DNA of 64,000 bases from DAORHV01 sp964513925. GTDB lineage: Bacteria; Patescibacteriota; Gracilibacteria; Peribacterales; Peribacteraceae. Location of the stretch: positions 1-64,000 of the forward strand of contig CAZENR010000005.1 of NCBI GenBank assembly GCA_964513925.1. The letters run 5' to 3'. Every line of letters begins with the position of its first letter. The stretch's first letter is position 1. The translations under genes were made by a program, and so were the position numbers. Shown one piece after another: positions 42,651 through 51,424 of this stretch. The notes beneath the pieces are model-generated. The model was not told where the DNA came from, made no database searches, and saw only the letters and a list, made by a program, of their open reading frames with translations.

Positions 42651-43010
42651 TCAATTTGCACAAGCTGCCTTACAAGCGGCAAAACCGGCTTCTGACACCT
42701 GGAATTCAGCTCCGGCCTCATAGTCCCCCTTCACCAGGGTGCCACACGACTGGAAGCGGCTGGAATCTACCAAGACGCAATCCTGACCACTCTGCGGCAC
42801 ATTGCAGCAGTACATCGGCAAGGCAAGCATGCTCAGCTCTGCTTCGGAAGGAGAGATGTAGTCGGATTGAGAGTTCTGTGTGGCGTTACCCTGCAAATTT
42901 AGCAGACTAGCCTGTTTGCCGCGCACAAACGACCTGGCAAGGAAAAAGAGCGCCACAAAGCAAACAATGGAGGCAATAACAGTAATGCTCAAAACTGCAG
43001 TATTTCGCAT
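42651..43010 (-). CDS. small membrane-anchored Cys-containing protein
   Basis: 119 aa. An N-terminal membrane helix (NTAVLSITVIASIVCFVALFFLARSF) is followed by an extracytoplasmic domain with seven Cys (MYCCNVPQSGQDC, FQSCGTL, AACKAACAN). The start lies 5 nt after the stop of the large surface gene 43016-45157, so it is the last member of that operon. Overall shape resembles the small partners of the three modules upstream but without Ser runs. Family unknown. Confidence 0.65.
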   Translation of the reverse strand: MRNTAVLSITVIASIVCFVALFFLARSFVRGKQASLLNLQGNATQNSQSDYISPSEAELSMLALPMYCCNVPQSGQDCVLVDSSRFQSCGTLVKGDYEAGAEFQVSEAGFAACKAACAN

Positions 43011-43015
43011 ATGCG

Positions 43016-45157
43016 TTACGAACGACGTAGTCGACGACGTGCAAACCCAACGCCGGCTGCAGCACCCGATGCCAGGAAGACAACTAGTCCCGGGCCGGTC
43101 TTGGTTTGAATCGGCGATGGGATAGGGCGGCCGTACCTGTCGTATACGGTACCTTGAATAACCTGAGTGCCGTCTGGATTCGTTGGCGTAATGCTGGCCA
43201 CCGTGGGCGTAGATGGTGCACCGAATTCGCGCTCACAAATAGCTGAGCAGCCATCACCATCGTAGTTATTACCGTCGTCACACTGCTCATTGAAATCGAG
43301 CACTCTGTCACCGCAATACGGCGCAATGCAGTTCGGCCGGCAGGCGGAGGGGCCGTAACCCATGGCAGGCCCGGTGTCACACTGCTCTCTTTCGGCTTGC
43401 ACCACGCCATCTCCGCATGTTAGCGGCGCCTCCAGACGGCAGTCTGGCGAGCAGCCATCCCCTGCTAACGCATTGCCGTCGTCACACTGCTCGCTGCGCG
43501 CGGTTTCCAGTCGACCATTCTGACAGGAAGCACTGTAGATTTCGTGTCGACAGAGGGTCGTGCAGCCATCGCCATTACGCAGGTTTCCATCGTCACACTC
43601 TTCTCCAGTGTTCAACGAGCCATTGCCGCAGAATGGCAGGTATTCCAACTGACAAGTAGATGAACAACCATCGCGCGAGTACAGGTTGCCGTCGTCACAA
43701 GCTTCCGCGAGATTGAGAATTCTGTCGCCACAGAAGTTTCTTGTTACCACAAGCAGTGAACTGGTGACACCGGGACTCGTTTGGTAGGTGAAATTCTGTA
43801 GGATGGTATTCGACGACGAAGAGCCTGCCCCGGAGGAAGATGAGCCTTGGCTTGTATTTGAGCTACTGGAACCTTCGCTACCCGAGGAGGAAGCAATCGA
43901 CGTCGAAGAGCTGCTGCCGTCTGAGCGCGCGGATGAACTAGACGAACGCTGTGAGCTGACAGACGAAGAGCGTAAGGAGCTAGAAGCGGATGATGAACGC
44001 TGCGAGCTTGCAACAGAAGACTTCGTAGAGCTGGCGCTGGAAGATTTGCCTGAGCTGGACTTTGAAGACGCAACGGAAGAGCTTGAAGCAGAAGAGGATT
44101 TTGCTGAGCTGCTACTGGAGGACTTGGCAGAACTAGACGCCGAAGACGACTTCTGCGAGCTGGCGACGGAAGATGATTTTGCAGATGAGGATTTTGACGA
44201 GCTGGCACTGGAGGACTTTCCAGAGCTGGATTTCGATGAGCTTGCGCTGGAAGACTTGGCTGAACTGGACGCAGATGAAGACTTCTGTGAGCTGGCAACG
44301 GACGACGATTTTGCAGAACTAGATGCGGATGAAGACTTTACGGAGCTTGCAGTGGAGCTCGCCTTCGATGAGGTTGAGGAGCTGGGGGTGGGAGCGGGAC
44401 TCGGGCTAGGAGAGGGAGAAGGACTGGGTGATGGCGATGGTGATGGGCTAGGACTTGGGCTCGGGCTAGGAGAAGGTGATGGAGAAGGGCTTGGGGAAGG
44501 ACTGGGTGATGGCGATGGTGATGGGCTAGGACTTGGACTTGGGCTCGGGCTTGGCGAAGGAGACGGACTAGGAGAGGGCGATGGAGAAGGTGTGGTCGTA
44601 GTTGCCTGACAGTACCAATCCGACAAGCAAGCACCTTGCGTGTTGTAGGTTGCACCGTTGCAGCCGTTATTCGACGAAGATGACGAAGACGGACACATGT
44701 CCGGCAGCTGACACACCCCATCGCAGCAGACGTGGGCAGGGTCGTCGTCGCAAGTGCCATCGCAATCGGTATCGCCGCTGCAACAACCGCTTGAGGAGGA
44801 CGAGCTGCTGGTGCACCAGTTAGGGTTATATGCGCAGCAGGACTCTGAATACGGCGGTCCTGGATCAATGCAGCACAGGGTGGCATTCAAATCATCTACA
44901 ACAGCACAAGCATCACACGGTTGACCTAATCCTCCTGCCATGCCTCCGCAAGTATTACCCTGGTAAACAGTTGCACCGGCATCACACAAACCGGAAGATG
45001 CCAGAACACAGGTTCCACCTGGAGCGCAGCAGGACTCCGTTCCAGCTTGGCCTTTCGTGGGGCCGATGCGCATGGTCATCATGGAGTAGCCGAACATGCC
45101 GACGACAACGCCTAGGAAGACGCCGATTGTTGCCCGTAGCAAGAAGCGGGATTGCAT
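43016..45157 (-). CDS. large surface stalk protein, copy C
   Basis: 713 aa, ordered as N-terminal membrane segment (~8-28); Cys-rich head (~40-190) with VDDLNATLCC and DDDPAHVCCDGVCQLPDMC; Ser-Pro repeat (~190-258); Ser/Ala/Lys stalk (~265-460, KSSSASS units); five Cys-rich repeats of type CGDG-EECDDGN-DGC-C (~475-650; the fourth is the CRPNC variant); C-terminal TGPGLVVFLASGAAAG plus RRRLRR. The repeats fit the DUF4215/Myxococcus Cys-rich family. Likely displayed on the surface, each end near the membrane. It starts 2 nt after its small partner. Third module of a tandem triplicate. Confidence 0.85.
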   Translation of the reverse strand: MQSRFLLRATIGVFLGVVVGMFGYSMMTMRIGPTKGQAGTESCCAPGGTCVLASSGLCDAGATVYQGNTCGGMAGGLGQPCDACAVVDDLNATLCCIDPGPPYSESCCAYNPNWCTSSSSSSSGCCSGDTDCDGTCDDDPAHVCCDGVCQLPDMCPSSSSSSNNGCNGATYNTQGACLSDWYCQATTTTPSPSPSPSPSPSPSPSPSPSPSPSPSPSPSPSPSPSPSPSPSPSPSPSPSPSPSPSPSPSPSPSPAPTPSSSTSSKASSTASSVKSSSASSSAKSSSVASSQKSSSASSSAKSSSASSSKSSSGKSSSASSSKSSSAKSSSVASSQKSSSASSSAKSSSSSSAKSSSASSSSVASSKSSSGKSSSASSTKSSVASSQRSSSASSSLRSSSVSSQRSSSSSARSDGSSSSTSIASSSGSEGSSSSNTSQGSSSSGAGSSSSNTILQNFTYQTSPGVTSSLLVVTRNFCGDRILNLAEACDDGNLYSRDGCSSTCQLEYLPFCGNGSLNTGEECDDGNLRNGDGCTTLCRHEIYSASCQNGRLETARSEQCDDGNALAGDGCSPDCRLEAPLTCGDGVVQAEREQCDTGPAMGYGPSACRPNCIAPYCGDRVLDFNEQCDDGNNYDGDGCSAICEREFGAPSTPTVASITPTNPDGTQVIQGTVYDRYGRPIPSPIQTKTGPGLVVFLASGAAAGVGFARRRLRRS
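44681..44808 (-). repeat. 128-bp exact direct repeat, copy 1
   Basis: Identical to 45361-45488. It encodes the CCSGDTDCDGTC...DDPAHVCC...LPDMCPSSSS head segment in the large C protein. Perfect identity over 128 bp, amid otherwise divergent flanks, points to recent duplication or gene conversion. Confidence 0.9.
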
Positions 45158-45159
45158 GA

Positions 45160-45750
45160 CTAGAGCTGATAACAGTTAGCAGGCCCTCTCGGCAGTACAT
45201 GCTCGCAGCACCATTGCTGCTGACATTCGTTGTTGCACATATCGTCTGCGTAGCCGGTGTGGTTCTGGTCACAAGCATCGTTTCCGGGGTCGTTGTCCGG
45301 TGCCTGAATACAGCCACTGCCATCAAATGCACAGCAGTACGTAGGATCGGCAGACGAGGATGACGAAGACGGACACATGTCCGGCAGCTGACACACCCCA
45401 TCGCAGCAGACGTGGGCAGGGTCGTCGTCGCAAGTGCCATCGCAATCGGTATCGCCGCTGCAACAACCGCTTGAGGAGGACGAGCTGCACCAGTTGGGGT
45501 TGTATGCACAACACTCAGGAGAATACGGAGGACCAGCATTAATGCAGCAATCCGTAGCATTGAGATCATCGACGAACTTACAATCGATAGATGCGGCAAT
45601 GGATGACTCAAATGCGCCAAAAGCGCCTTGAGAAACTACTCCGGCGTAAATAGATGCATACTGCCTATTGGATTGTTCTACGACAACACCAAGAAGCAAA
45701 CCGAGAATAATGCCGATGCTCACACGAGCAATGTCGTGACGGTTTACCAT
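45160..45750 (-). CDS. small Cys/Ser-rich surface protein, copy C partner
   Basis: 196 aa. The N-terminus IARVSIGIILGLLLGVVVEQSN is a basic-flanked membrane segment shared by the three small partners. Then come VDDLNATDCC, YSPECCAYNPNWC, a Ser run, the CCSGDTDC/DDPAHVCC/LPDMC module and a second Ser run before a last Cys-rich part. Cys pairs suggest disulfides outside the membrane. The stop is 2 nt before the start of the large C gene. Function unknown. Confidence 0.75.
   Translation of the reverse strand: MVNRHDIARVSIGIILGLLLGVVVEQSNRQYASIYAGVVSQGAFGAFESSIAASIDCKFVDDLNATDCCINAGPPYSPECCAYNPNWCSSSSSSGCCSGDTDCDGTCDDDPAHVCCDGVCQLPDMCPSSSSSSADPTYCCAFDGSGCIQAPDNDPGNDACDQNHTGYADDMCNNECQQQWCCEHVLPRGPANCYQL
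45361..45488 (-). repeat. 128-bp exact direct repeat, copy 2
   Basis: Identical to 44681-44808 and lies in the small C gene. The offset is 680 bp. Recombination between the copies would fuse the small and large genes. Confidence 0.9.
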
Positions 45751-45829
45751 GTGTTAGCCGAAACTTTACCACGAGACTGCTGCGGAGAAGTCGTCACGAC
45801 TTGCTCTTTTCCTCTCATGATTTGGAATA

Positions 45830-48013
45830 CTACTTTCCGAACTTGAACCTCCGGCGCGCAAAGCCTACGCCAGCGGCAGCGCCGGATGCCAAGAAAATGA
45901 CCAGACCCGGACCTGTGGGAGTCTTTGCCGGTGATGGCACCCTGGTGATGCCAACCTGCGTGTATCCAGGCCGCTCATCAATTTGCTGGTATGGCTGGTA
46001 CGGGTTCTCTTGGTCGAATCCTTGCACATTTGGATTTCGGCCATCGATCAAGTTCGCGACAATGTTCTTGCTGATTGTCCCTGCTCCGCGCTCTAACTGA
46101 CAGAGCGCATCACAGCCGTCGTTTTGCAACTTATTGCCATCATCACACTCTTCGTTGTAGTCCACAATGCGGTCGCCACAGTATGGGGCAATACAGTTGG
46201 GCCTGCATGCAGACGGAATGTAACCGTTAGCTGCACCGGCATCACATTGCTCTGTGAGACGATCTACTATGCCATCGCCACAGTTGTACGAGCGTTCCAA
46301 GAGACAGTCCGACGAACATCCATCGCCGTTCTGACGGCTACCATCATCGCACTGCTCGCCGAGTGCGGTCTCCAATCTACCGTTGCCGCATTCACCCACT
46401 TCAAAGTCGCAGAACCTGGAGCAGCCATCACCGTCGCGAGTGTTGCCATCATCACATTCTTCGCCGACATTTAGCCTTCCGTCACCACAGTAGGCAATGA
46501 CCTCAAACTGACAAGTACCCGAACAGCCGTCGCCGGAGAAGGTATTGCGGTCATCACACTGCTCTCCAAGCTGGATGATGCCATCGCCGCAGAAGTAATT
46601 CGGCGGAATAACAGGCGTCGGAGTGACTGGCGTGGGCGTCACGGTTGACACAGGTGTTGGCGTGACGATAGGCGTCGGTGTAACAATCGGCACGGGTGAA
46701 GGAGCTGTACCGAAGAAGCTCGAGCTGAACGAGGAGCTCCTGGAACTGGTGCTAGATGAGCGGAAGGAAGACGATGTGCTGGAGCCGAAGCTTGAACTGA
46801 GGCTAGACGATCTAGAACTTGAAGTAGAGCTTGTGGATGAGCGTGAGCTGGAATCCGAACTGGTGCTGGATCGAACACTGGAGGCACTGCTGACACTCGA
46901 CCTGCTGGAAGACACAGACGAAGTGGACGAAGCCGAAGAAGACTTTACGGAGCTAGTGCTAGAAGATCTTGTTGAGCTGGCAACGGACGAGGACCTTTGA
47001 GAGCTTGCGCTGGATGATTTTATGGAGCTGGCTACAGAGGAGGACTTTGTGGAACTGGCGCTGGAAGATTTCACGGAGCTAGCCACAGAGGAAGCCTTGG
47101 AAGAACTTGCGGAAGACGACTTGGTGGAACTTGCTGCAGAAGAAGGTGTGCTGGAACTGCTCGACTTCGAAGAGCTGGCGCTGGATGACTTTGCGGAACT
47201 GGATGCTGAAGACGACTTGGCAGAACTGGATGTTGAAGAAGATTTAGCGGAACTAGAAGCAGAGGAAGACTTCGCCGATGAGGATTTTGCAGAGCTCGAT
47301 GCAGAAGATGACTTAGCCGAACTAGAAGCTGAGGAGGACTTTGCTGATGAGGATTTAGCGGAGCTAGCCGAAGAGCTTGGCGTTGGAGTGGGCGAAGGAC
47401 TTGGAGACGGACTCGGGCTTGGCGAAGGAGAGGGAGAGGGGCTAGGAGACGGCGAAGGACTTGGTGAAGGTGAAGGTGATGGAGATGGTGAAGGGCTTGG
47501 ACTTGGCGAAGGAGATGGAGAGGGACTAGGAGACGGCGAAGGACTTGGAGAAGGAGAAGGAGATGGACTCGGGCTTGGCGAAGGTGAGGGACTAGGAGAC
47601 GGCGAAGGACTTGGTGAAGGCGAGGGCGAAGGAGAAGGACTAGGAGACGGCGAAGGACTTGGTGAAGGCGAGGGCGAAGGAGAAGGGCTTGGACTTGGAG
47701 ATGGAGAGGGGGTTGGGCCAGGTGTGCAGCCGGCATTACAAGCTGCCATAGTCGAATAGGCAATCCCAGGACATTCCGTAGGGATTGAAGATGAAGATGC
47801 ATCGCATTCACCTGGCTGACACTGCTCTACGCAGTACACGCAGTCACAGGCGGCATTGGTATCGCAAGGTGGTATGGAAGAAGACGAGCTCCCGCCAAGG
47901 TCTCCACGAAGTGTTTGCAGCTGCTGCCTGAAAATAACGCCAAAAAACAGGATGCAAAAAACAATGAGTGCCAGCCCGATGAGGAGATCGTGAACACGAT
48001 TAGAGCGTGCCAT
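45830..48013 (-). CDS. large surface stalk protein, copy B
   Basis: 727 aa, same architecture as copy C: N-terminal helix (LLIGLALIVFCILFFGVIF), short Cys head (PPCDTNAACDCVYCVEQCQPGEC), very long Ser-Pro repeat (~100-215), Ser/Ala/Lys then Ser/Arg stalk, Thr-Pro linker (PTPIVTPTPVSTVTPTPV), five Cys-rich repeats with the fourth again CRPNC type, and TGPGLVIFLASGAAAG plus RRRFKFGK. Start ATG 48013 is 3 nt after the small B stop. The minus-strand low complexity makes long acidic shadow frames on the plus strand. Confidence 0.85.
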   Translation of the reverse strand: MARSNRVHDLLIGLALIVFCILFFGVIFRQQLQTLRGDLGGSSSSSIPPCDTNAACDCVYCVEQCQPGECDASSSSIPTECPGIAYSTMAACNAGCTPGPTPSPSPSPSPSPSPSPSPSPSPSPSPSPSPSPSPSPSPSPSPSPSPSPSPSPSPSPSPSPSPSPSPSPSPSPSPSPSPSPSPSPSPSPSPSPSPSPSPSPSPSPSPSPTPTPSSSASSAKSSSAKSSSASSSAKSSSASSSAKSSSAKSSSASSSAKSSSTSSSAKSSSASSSAKSSSASSSKSSSSSTPSSAASSTKSSSASSSKASSVASSVKSSSASSTKSSSVASSIKSSSASSQRSSSVASSTRSSSTSSVKSSSASSTSSVSSSRSSVSSASSVRSSTSSDSSSRSSTSSTSSSRSSSLSSSFGSSTSSSFRSSSTSSRSSSFSSSFFGTAPSPVPIVTPTPIVTPTPVSTVTPTPVTPTPVIPPNYFCGDGIIQLGEQCDDRNTFSGDGCSGTCQFEVIAYCGDGRLNVGEECDDGNTRDGDGCSRFCDFEVGECGNGRLETALGEQCDDGSRQNGDGCSSDCLLERSYNCGDGIVDRLTEQCDAGAANGYIPSACRPNCIAPYCGDRIVDYNEECDDGNKLQNDGCDALCQLERGAGTISKNIVANLIDGRNPNVQGFDQENPYQPYQQIDERPGYTQVGITRVPSPAKTPTGPGLVIFLASGAAAGVGFARRRFKFGK

Positions 48014-48016
48014 GCG

Positions 48017-48628
48017 TTACGGAGCTGGTTGGAACGGGAAACAACTGCCTTCGTAGCAGCAGTACTGGTTTGGATCGGATGACGAAGACGAAGAAGACGG
48101 ACATTGGTCCGGCATTTGACAGTAGCCATCGCAACACACATGTTGACTGTCGGTACAATCGCCGTCCGACACACATGATCCGTCGGAACTAGAAGAAGAA
48201 TCGGATGAGGGCACTGAAGAAGAAGACGGCGAAACGCAGTACCCGTAGTCGGAAACGTTGTCACAAACCAATGGTGCGCAACAATCACCATAACCACCTT
48301 CGCAAGGAGAGCCTGCGCCGTTGCATGATGATGAAGAAGAAACCGAAGAGGACGAGCACCAGCTGGGGTTATACGCGCAACAGCCCGGGTACGCGCCAGG
48401 TCCAGCGCTCCCCATGCAGCACTCGGTTGCATTTAAGTCGTCGACTGCCGCACAGTCGATAATGAGCTTTGTCGAGGCATAGGCGGAGAAGTTCCCAAAA
48501 GCTCCTTGTGAAAGCAACGAGCTGTAGAGCTGAGATTCCCGTGTATTGGACTGATGCAGAACAACCAAAAACATCGCACCGAGTACAAAGCCAATGGCAA
48601 GCCGAGCAATGCTGACGCGTTTGATCAT
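48017..48628 (-). CDS. small Cys/Ser-rich surface protein, copy B partner
   Basis: 203 aa. It has the shared N-terminus (IARLAIGFVLGAMFLVVLHQSNTR), VDDLNATECC, PGCCAYNPSWC, several Ser runs and the DGDCTDSQHVCCDGYCQMPDQC module. It is the paralogue of the small genes at 45160 and 51424. ATG 48628 aligns with the paralogues (MI.R..-AR); an upstream GTG at 48640 overlaps the likely TACAGT -10. It is followed after 3 nt by large B. Confidence 0.75.
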   Translation of the reverse strand: MIKRVSIARLAIGFVLGAMFLVVLHQSNTRESQLYSSLLSQGAFGNFSAYASTKLIIDCAAVDDLNATECCMGSAGPGAYPGCCAYNPSWCSSSSVSSSSSCNGAGSPCEGGYGDCCAPLVCDNVSDYGYCVSPSSSSVPSSDSSSSSDGSCVSDGDCTDSQHVCCDGYCQMPDQCPSSSSSSSDPNQYCCYEGSCFPFQPAP

Positions 48629-48709
48629 ACGTACAAGCACTGTAGCATGCGGAGATTCCCCTACGTAGCAACGAATCCCTTGCGATCAGCAACAATTCTT
48701 ATGGGATAA

Positions 48710-51424
48710 CTATTTTAGCTTTGCCGCCCTCCTTCGGGCGATGCCAATTCCAGCCGCTGCTCCAGACGCAAGGAAGATAACTAATCCAGGGCCAGTTTTG
48801 GTCTGCACTGGCGTTGGGACGCGGTTACGCAGACGAACAAGCTCCATACGCTCTTCCGGAGTGAGTAAGTTTTCGTCTATCTCGCCTTGGATAACGTTTC
48901 CGATAATAAGATTCTTGCCAGTAATCTCGCCGGCTGCGCGCTCCAGTTCACAGGTTGCGGAGCAGGAGTCTCTGTTGAGGTTATTGCCGTCGTCGCACTC
49001 CTCGTTGAAATCCAGTACGCGGTCACCGCAGCGCGGCAACGTACAGTTTGGCCTGCACAAGGAGGGATTCATGGAATTCCTATCGCCCATGTCGCACATT
49101 TCACCTTCCTCTACTACGCCGTTGCCACACGTAGACAAGACATCGAACGCGCAGTAGGTGCAACCGTCACCGGCTACGGTATTCCCATCATCGCACTGCT
49201 CGTTGAGCGCCGTTTCAATACGACCGTTGCCGCAGCCACCAGTTTCGAATCGGCACAACTGCGAACAGCCGTCTTTTTCACGCAAGTTGCCGTCATCGCA
49301 CTCTTCTCCGCCATCTAGTTGTCCATTGCCGCAATTTGGTAAGAATTCAATTTGGCATGTTGCGGCACAGCCGTCGCCGGAGATGACGTTTCCGTCGTCA
49401 CACTGCTCGCCAGGTGAAATTTGGTAGTCGCCACAGTACTTACTGACTGCTACGTAGCCCGGGCTTACGCCAGGAGCAATGCCGGGAGACACTCCAGGGT
49501 ATGTTCCAGGTGCTACGCCAGGATATGTCCCCGGAGTCACACCTGGGTATGTGCCGGGACTGACACCAGGGGAAACGCCGGGAGTGACTCCTGGTGAGAC
49601 GCCAGGCGATACACCGGGAGTGACTCCTGGTGAGACGCCAGGCGATACACCGGGAGAGACTCCTGGTGAAACGCGAGAGCTTGAAACCGAAGACCTGACT
49701 GAGCTGGCAAGAGAGGAAGACCTGGATGAGGACGTGCTAGAGCGTGAACTGGAGTCTGAGCTGGTGCTGGAGCGCGTGCTAGAAGTGCTGCTGGTGCTGG
49801 AAGAGCGACTGGATTGCGATGATGAACGTGACGAGCTGGAGGCGGAAGAAGAACGAACAGAGCTTGTTGACGATGAACGTACCGAACTAGAGGCAGATGA
49901 AGAACGCGTGGAACTTACCGAAGATGAGCGTTGTGAGCTGGCCACAGATGATGAGCGTGTCGAGCTAGTCGACGAAGACTTTTGTGAACTTGTAGAAGAG
50001 GACTTCGTAGAACTTGTGCTGGAAGATTTTGTCGAACTCGCCACTGACGACGACTTCGTAGAGCTAGCAGAGGAAGACTTTACAGAACTGGAGGCAGAAG
50101 AAGACTTGCTGGAACTGGCGCTGGACGACTTGGTAGAACTAGATGCAGAGGATGACTTGCTGGAGCTAGCAGAAGAAGACTTGCTGGAACTGGCGCTGGA
50201 CGACTTGGTAGAACTAGATGCAGAGGATGACTTGCTGGAGCTAGCGGAGGAAGACTTTACAGAACTGGAGGCAGAAGAAGACTTGGCCGAGCTGGCAACG
50301 GAGGAAGACTTGGTCGAACTTGCAACCGAAGAAGATTTGACCGAGCTAGCGGTCGAAGAATTTGTTGAGCTTGCCTTCGAGGAAGTTGAAGAGCTGGGAG
50401 TAGGCGTTGGACTCGGGGAAGGTGAGGGAGATGGGCTTGGAGACGGAGAAGGACTCGGGGAAGGTGAGGGAGATGGGCTTGGAGACGGAGAAGGACTCGG
50501 GGAAGNNNNNNNNNNNNNNNNNNNNNNNNNNNNNNNNNNNNNNNNNNNNNNNNNNNNNNNNNNNNNNNNNNNNNNNNNNNNNNNNNNNNNNNNNNNNNNN
50601 NNNNNGTGAGGGTGAGGGGCTTGGGCTTGGACTAGGAGACGGCGAAGGTGAGGGCGTCGGCGTTGGAGTTGGCGAAGGCGTTGGTCCACCGGGTGTACAT
50701 GCCGGGTTGGTTTGACACTCAGCTAATGTTGGATACGAACCTTGACAGGCTTGGAACGAAGAGGAAGATGAGGAATTTGGATACTGACAAGTATCGTCAG
50801 GTGCACAAATGAGGCCAGGGCAACAGCCAGCGCCACCTGGGCAGTAACCTTCGACATCTGAACACGAAGAGGAAATGGATGAGGACGAGGAGCAGCCGCT
50901 ACCACACGCGGGGTNNNNNNNNNNNNNNNNNNNNNNNNNNNNNNNNNNNNNNNNNNNNNNNNNNNNNNNNNNNNNNNNNNNNNNNNNNNNNNNNNNNNNN
51001 NNNNNNNNNNNNNNGAACACGAAGAGGAAATGGATGAGGACGAGGAGCAGCCGCTACCACACGCGGGGTCTGTGCCCACAGGTTGCACGCCCATATCGCA
51101 TAAATCCTGGGTGTCGTTTGTCACTGTAATGCACTGTCCAGCTTGTGCGCCGTAACCGCAGCAGTACAAACACTGGGGGGTAATGTGACAGGTGGTATTC
51201 CCTACACAATAGTTACCTTCGCCAGGACACGTAGGAGTTGGTGCCATCGGGTCACCAGGGTTTGTATCGCTACAGGGTACTGGCTGACCACAGGAACCCG
51301 TATCTGCCTTAAACAAGGAAAAGGATGTCTTGGGCAGCAACCCCAGTTGATACGATGCAGCCAGAAATAGCATGAACAACGTCGCTCCAGTTGTCAGCCG
51401 AATGGCAATAGAGCGGATACGCAT
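48710..51424 (-). CDS. large surface stalk protein, copy A (interrupted by assembly gaps)
   Basis: One gene, seen in three pieces because of two 100-N gaps. N-terminal membrane segment (IAIRLTTGATLFMLFLAASYQLG), Cys head (CGQPVPCSDTN..., CCGYGAQAGQC, CSDVEGYCPGGAGCC), Ser-Pro repeat holding gap 1, Ser/Ala/Lys stalk, an (S/T)PGV repeat, five Cys-rich repeats and TGPGLVIFLASGAAAG plus RRR. Removing the artefactual gap 2 restores one frame from 51424 through the head. The true length is unknown because of gap 1. Its ATG overlaps the small A stop (TAATG). Confidence 0.8.
49455..49674 (-). repeat. (S/T)PGV elastin-like repeat in copy A
   Basis: About 18 units of SPGV/TPGV with a few TYPGV and SPGI variants lie between the Ser-rich stalk and the Cys-rich repeats. 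The codon pattern repeats every 12 nt. Copies B and C have no such block. Confidence 0.85.
50506..50605. other. assembly gap 1 (100 N)
   Basis: Falls inside the Ser-Pro coding repeat, where a 42-nt unit (14 codons) is already present twice on the left side. Probably a collapsed or unresolved repeat; 100 is a placeholder size. Confidence 0.95.
50915..51014. other. assembly gap 2 (100 N), artefactual
   Basis: The 55 nt before it (50860-50914) are identical to the 55 nt after it (51015-51069). The two contig ends overlap, so the real gap is zero and one copy should be removed. Confidence 0.9.

Noticed and set aside
43788..44609. Long acidic (E/D/L-rich) reading frame on the plus strand
   Set aside because: It is the reverse complement of the Ser/Ala/Lys and Ser-Pro coding repeats of the large C gene. 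The same artefact occurs at 46623-47000, 47022-47759 and 49479-50609. None has a promoter or typical leader.
47370..47720. Regular short repeats considered as a CRISPR array
   Set aside because: Units are 6-nt multiples coding for Ser-Pro, with no unique spacers and no cas genes.
43016..50000. LPXTG sorting motif in the large stalk proteins
   Set aside because: The TG-P sequence before the C-terminal helix lacks the Leu-Pro of LPXTG, and no sortase is present in the window.
50346..51020. Separate genes on each side of the N runs
   Set aside because: The arbitrary 100-N length shifts the frame. Shared flanking sequence and domain order show a single gene.
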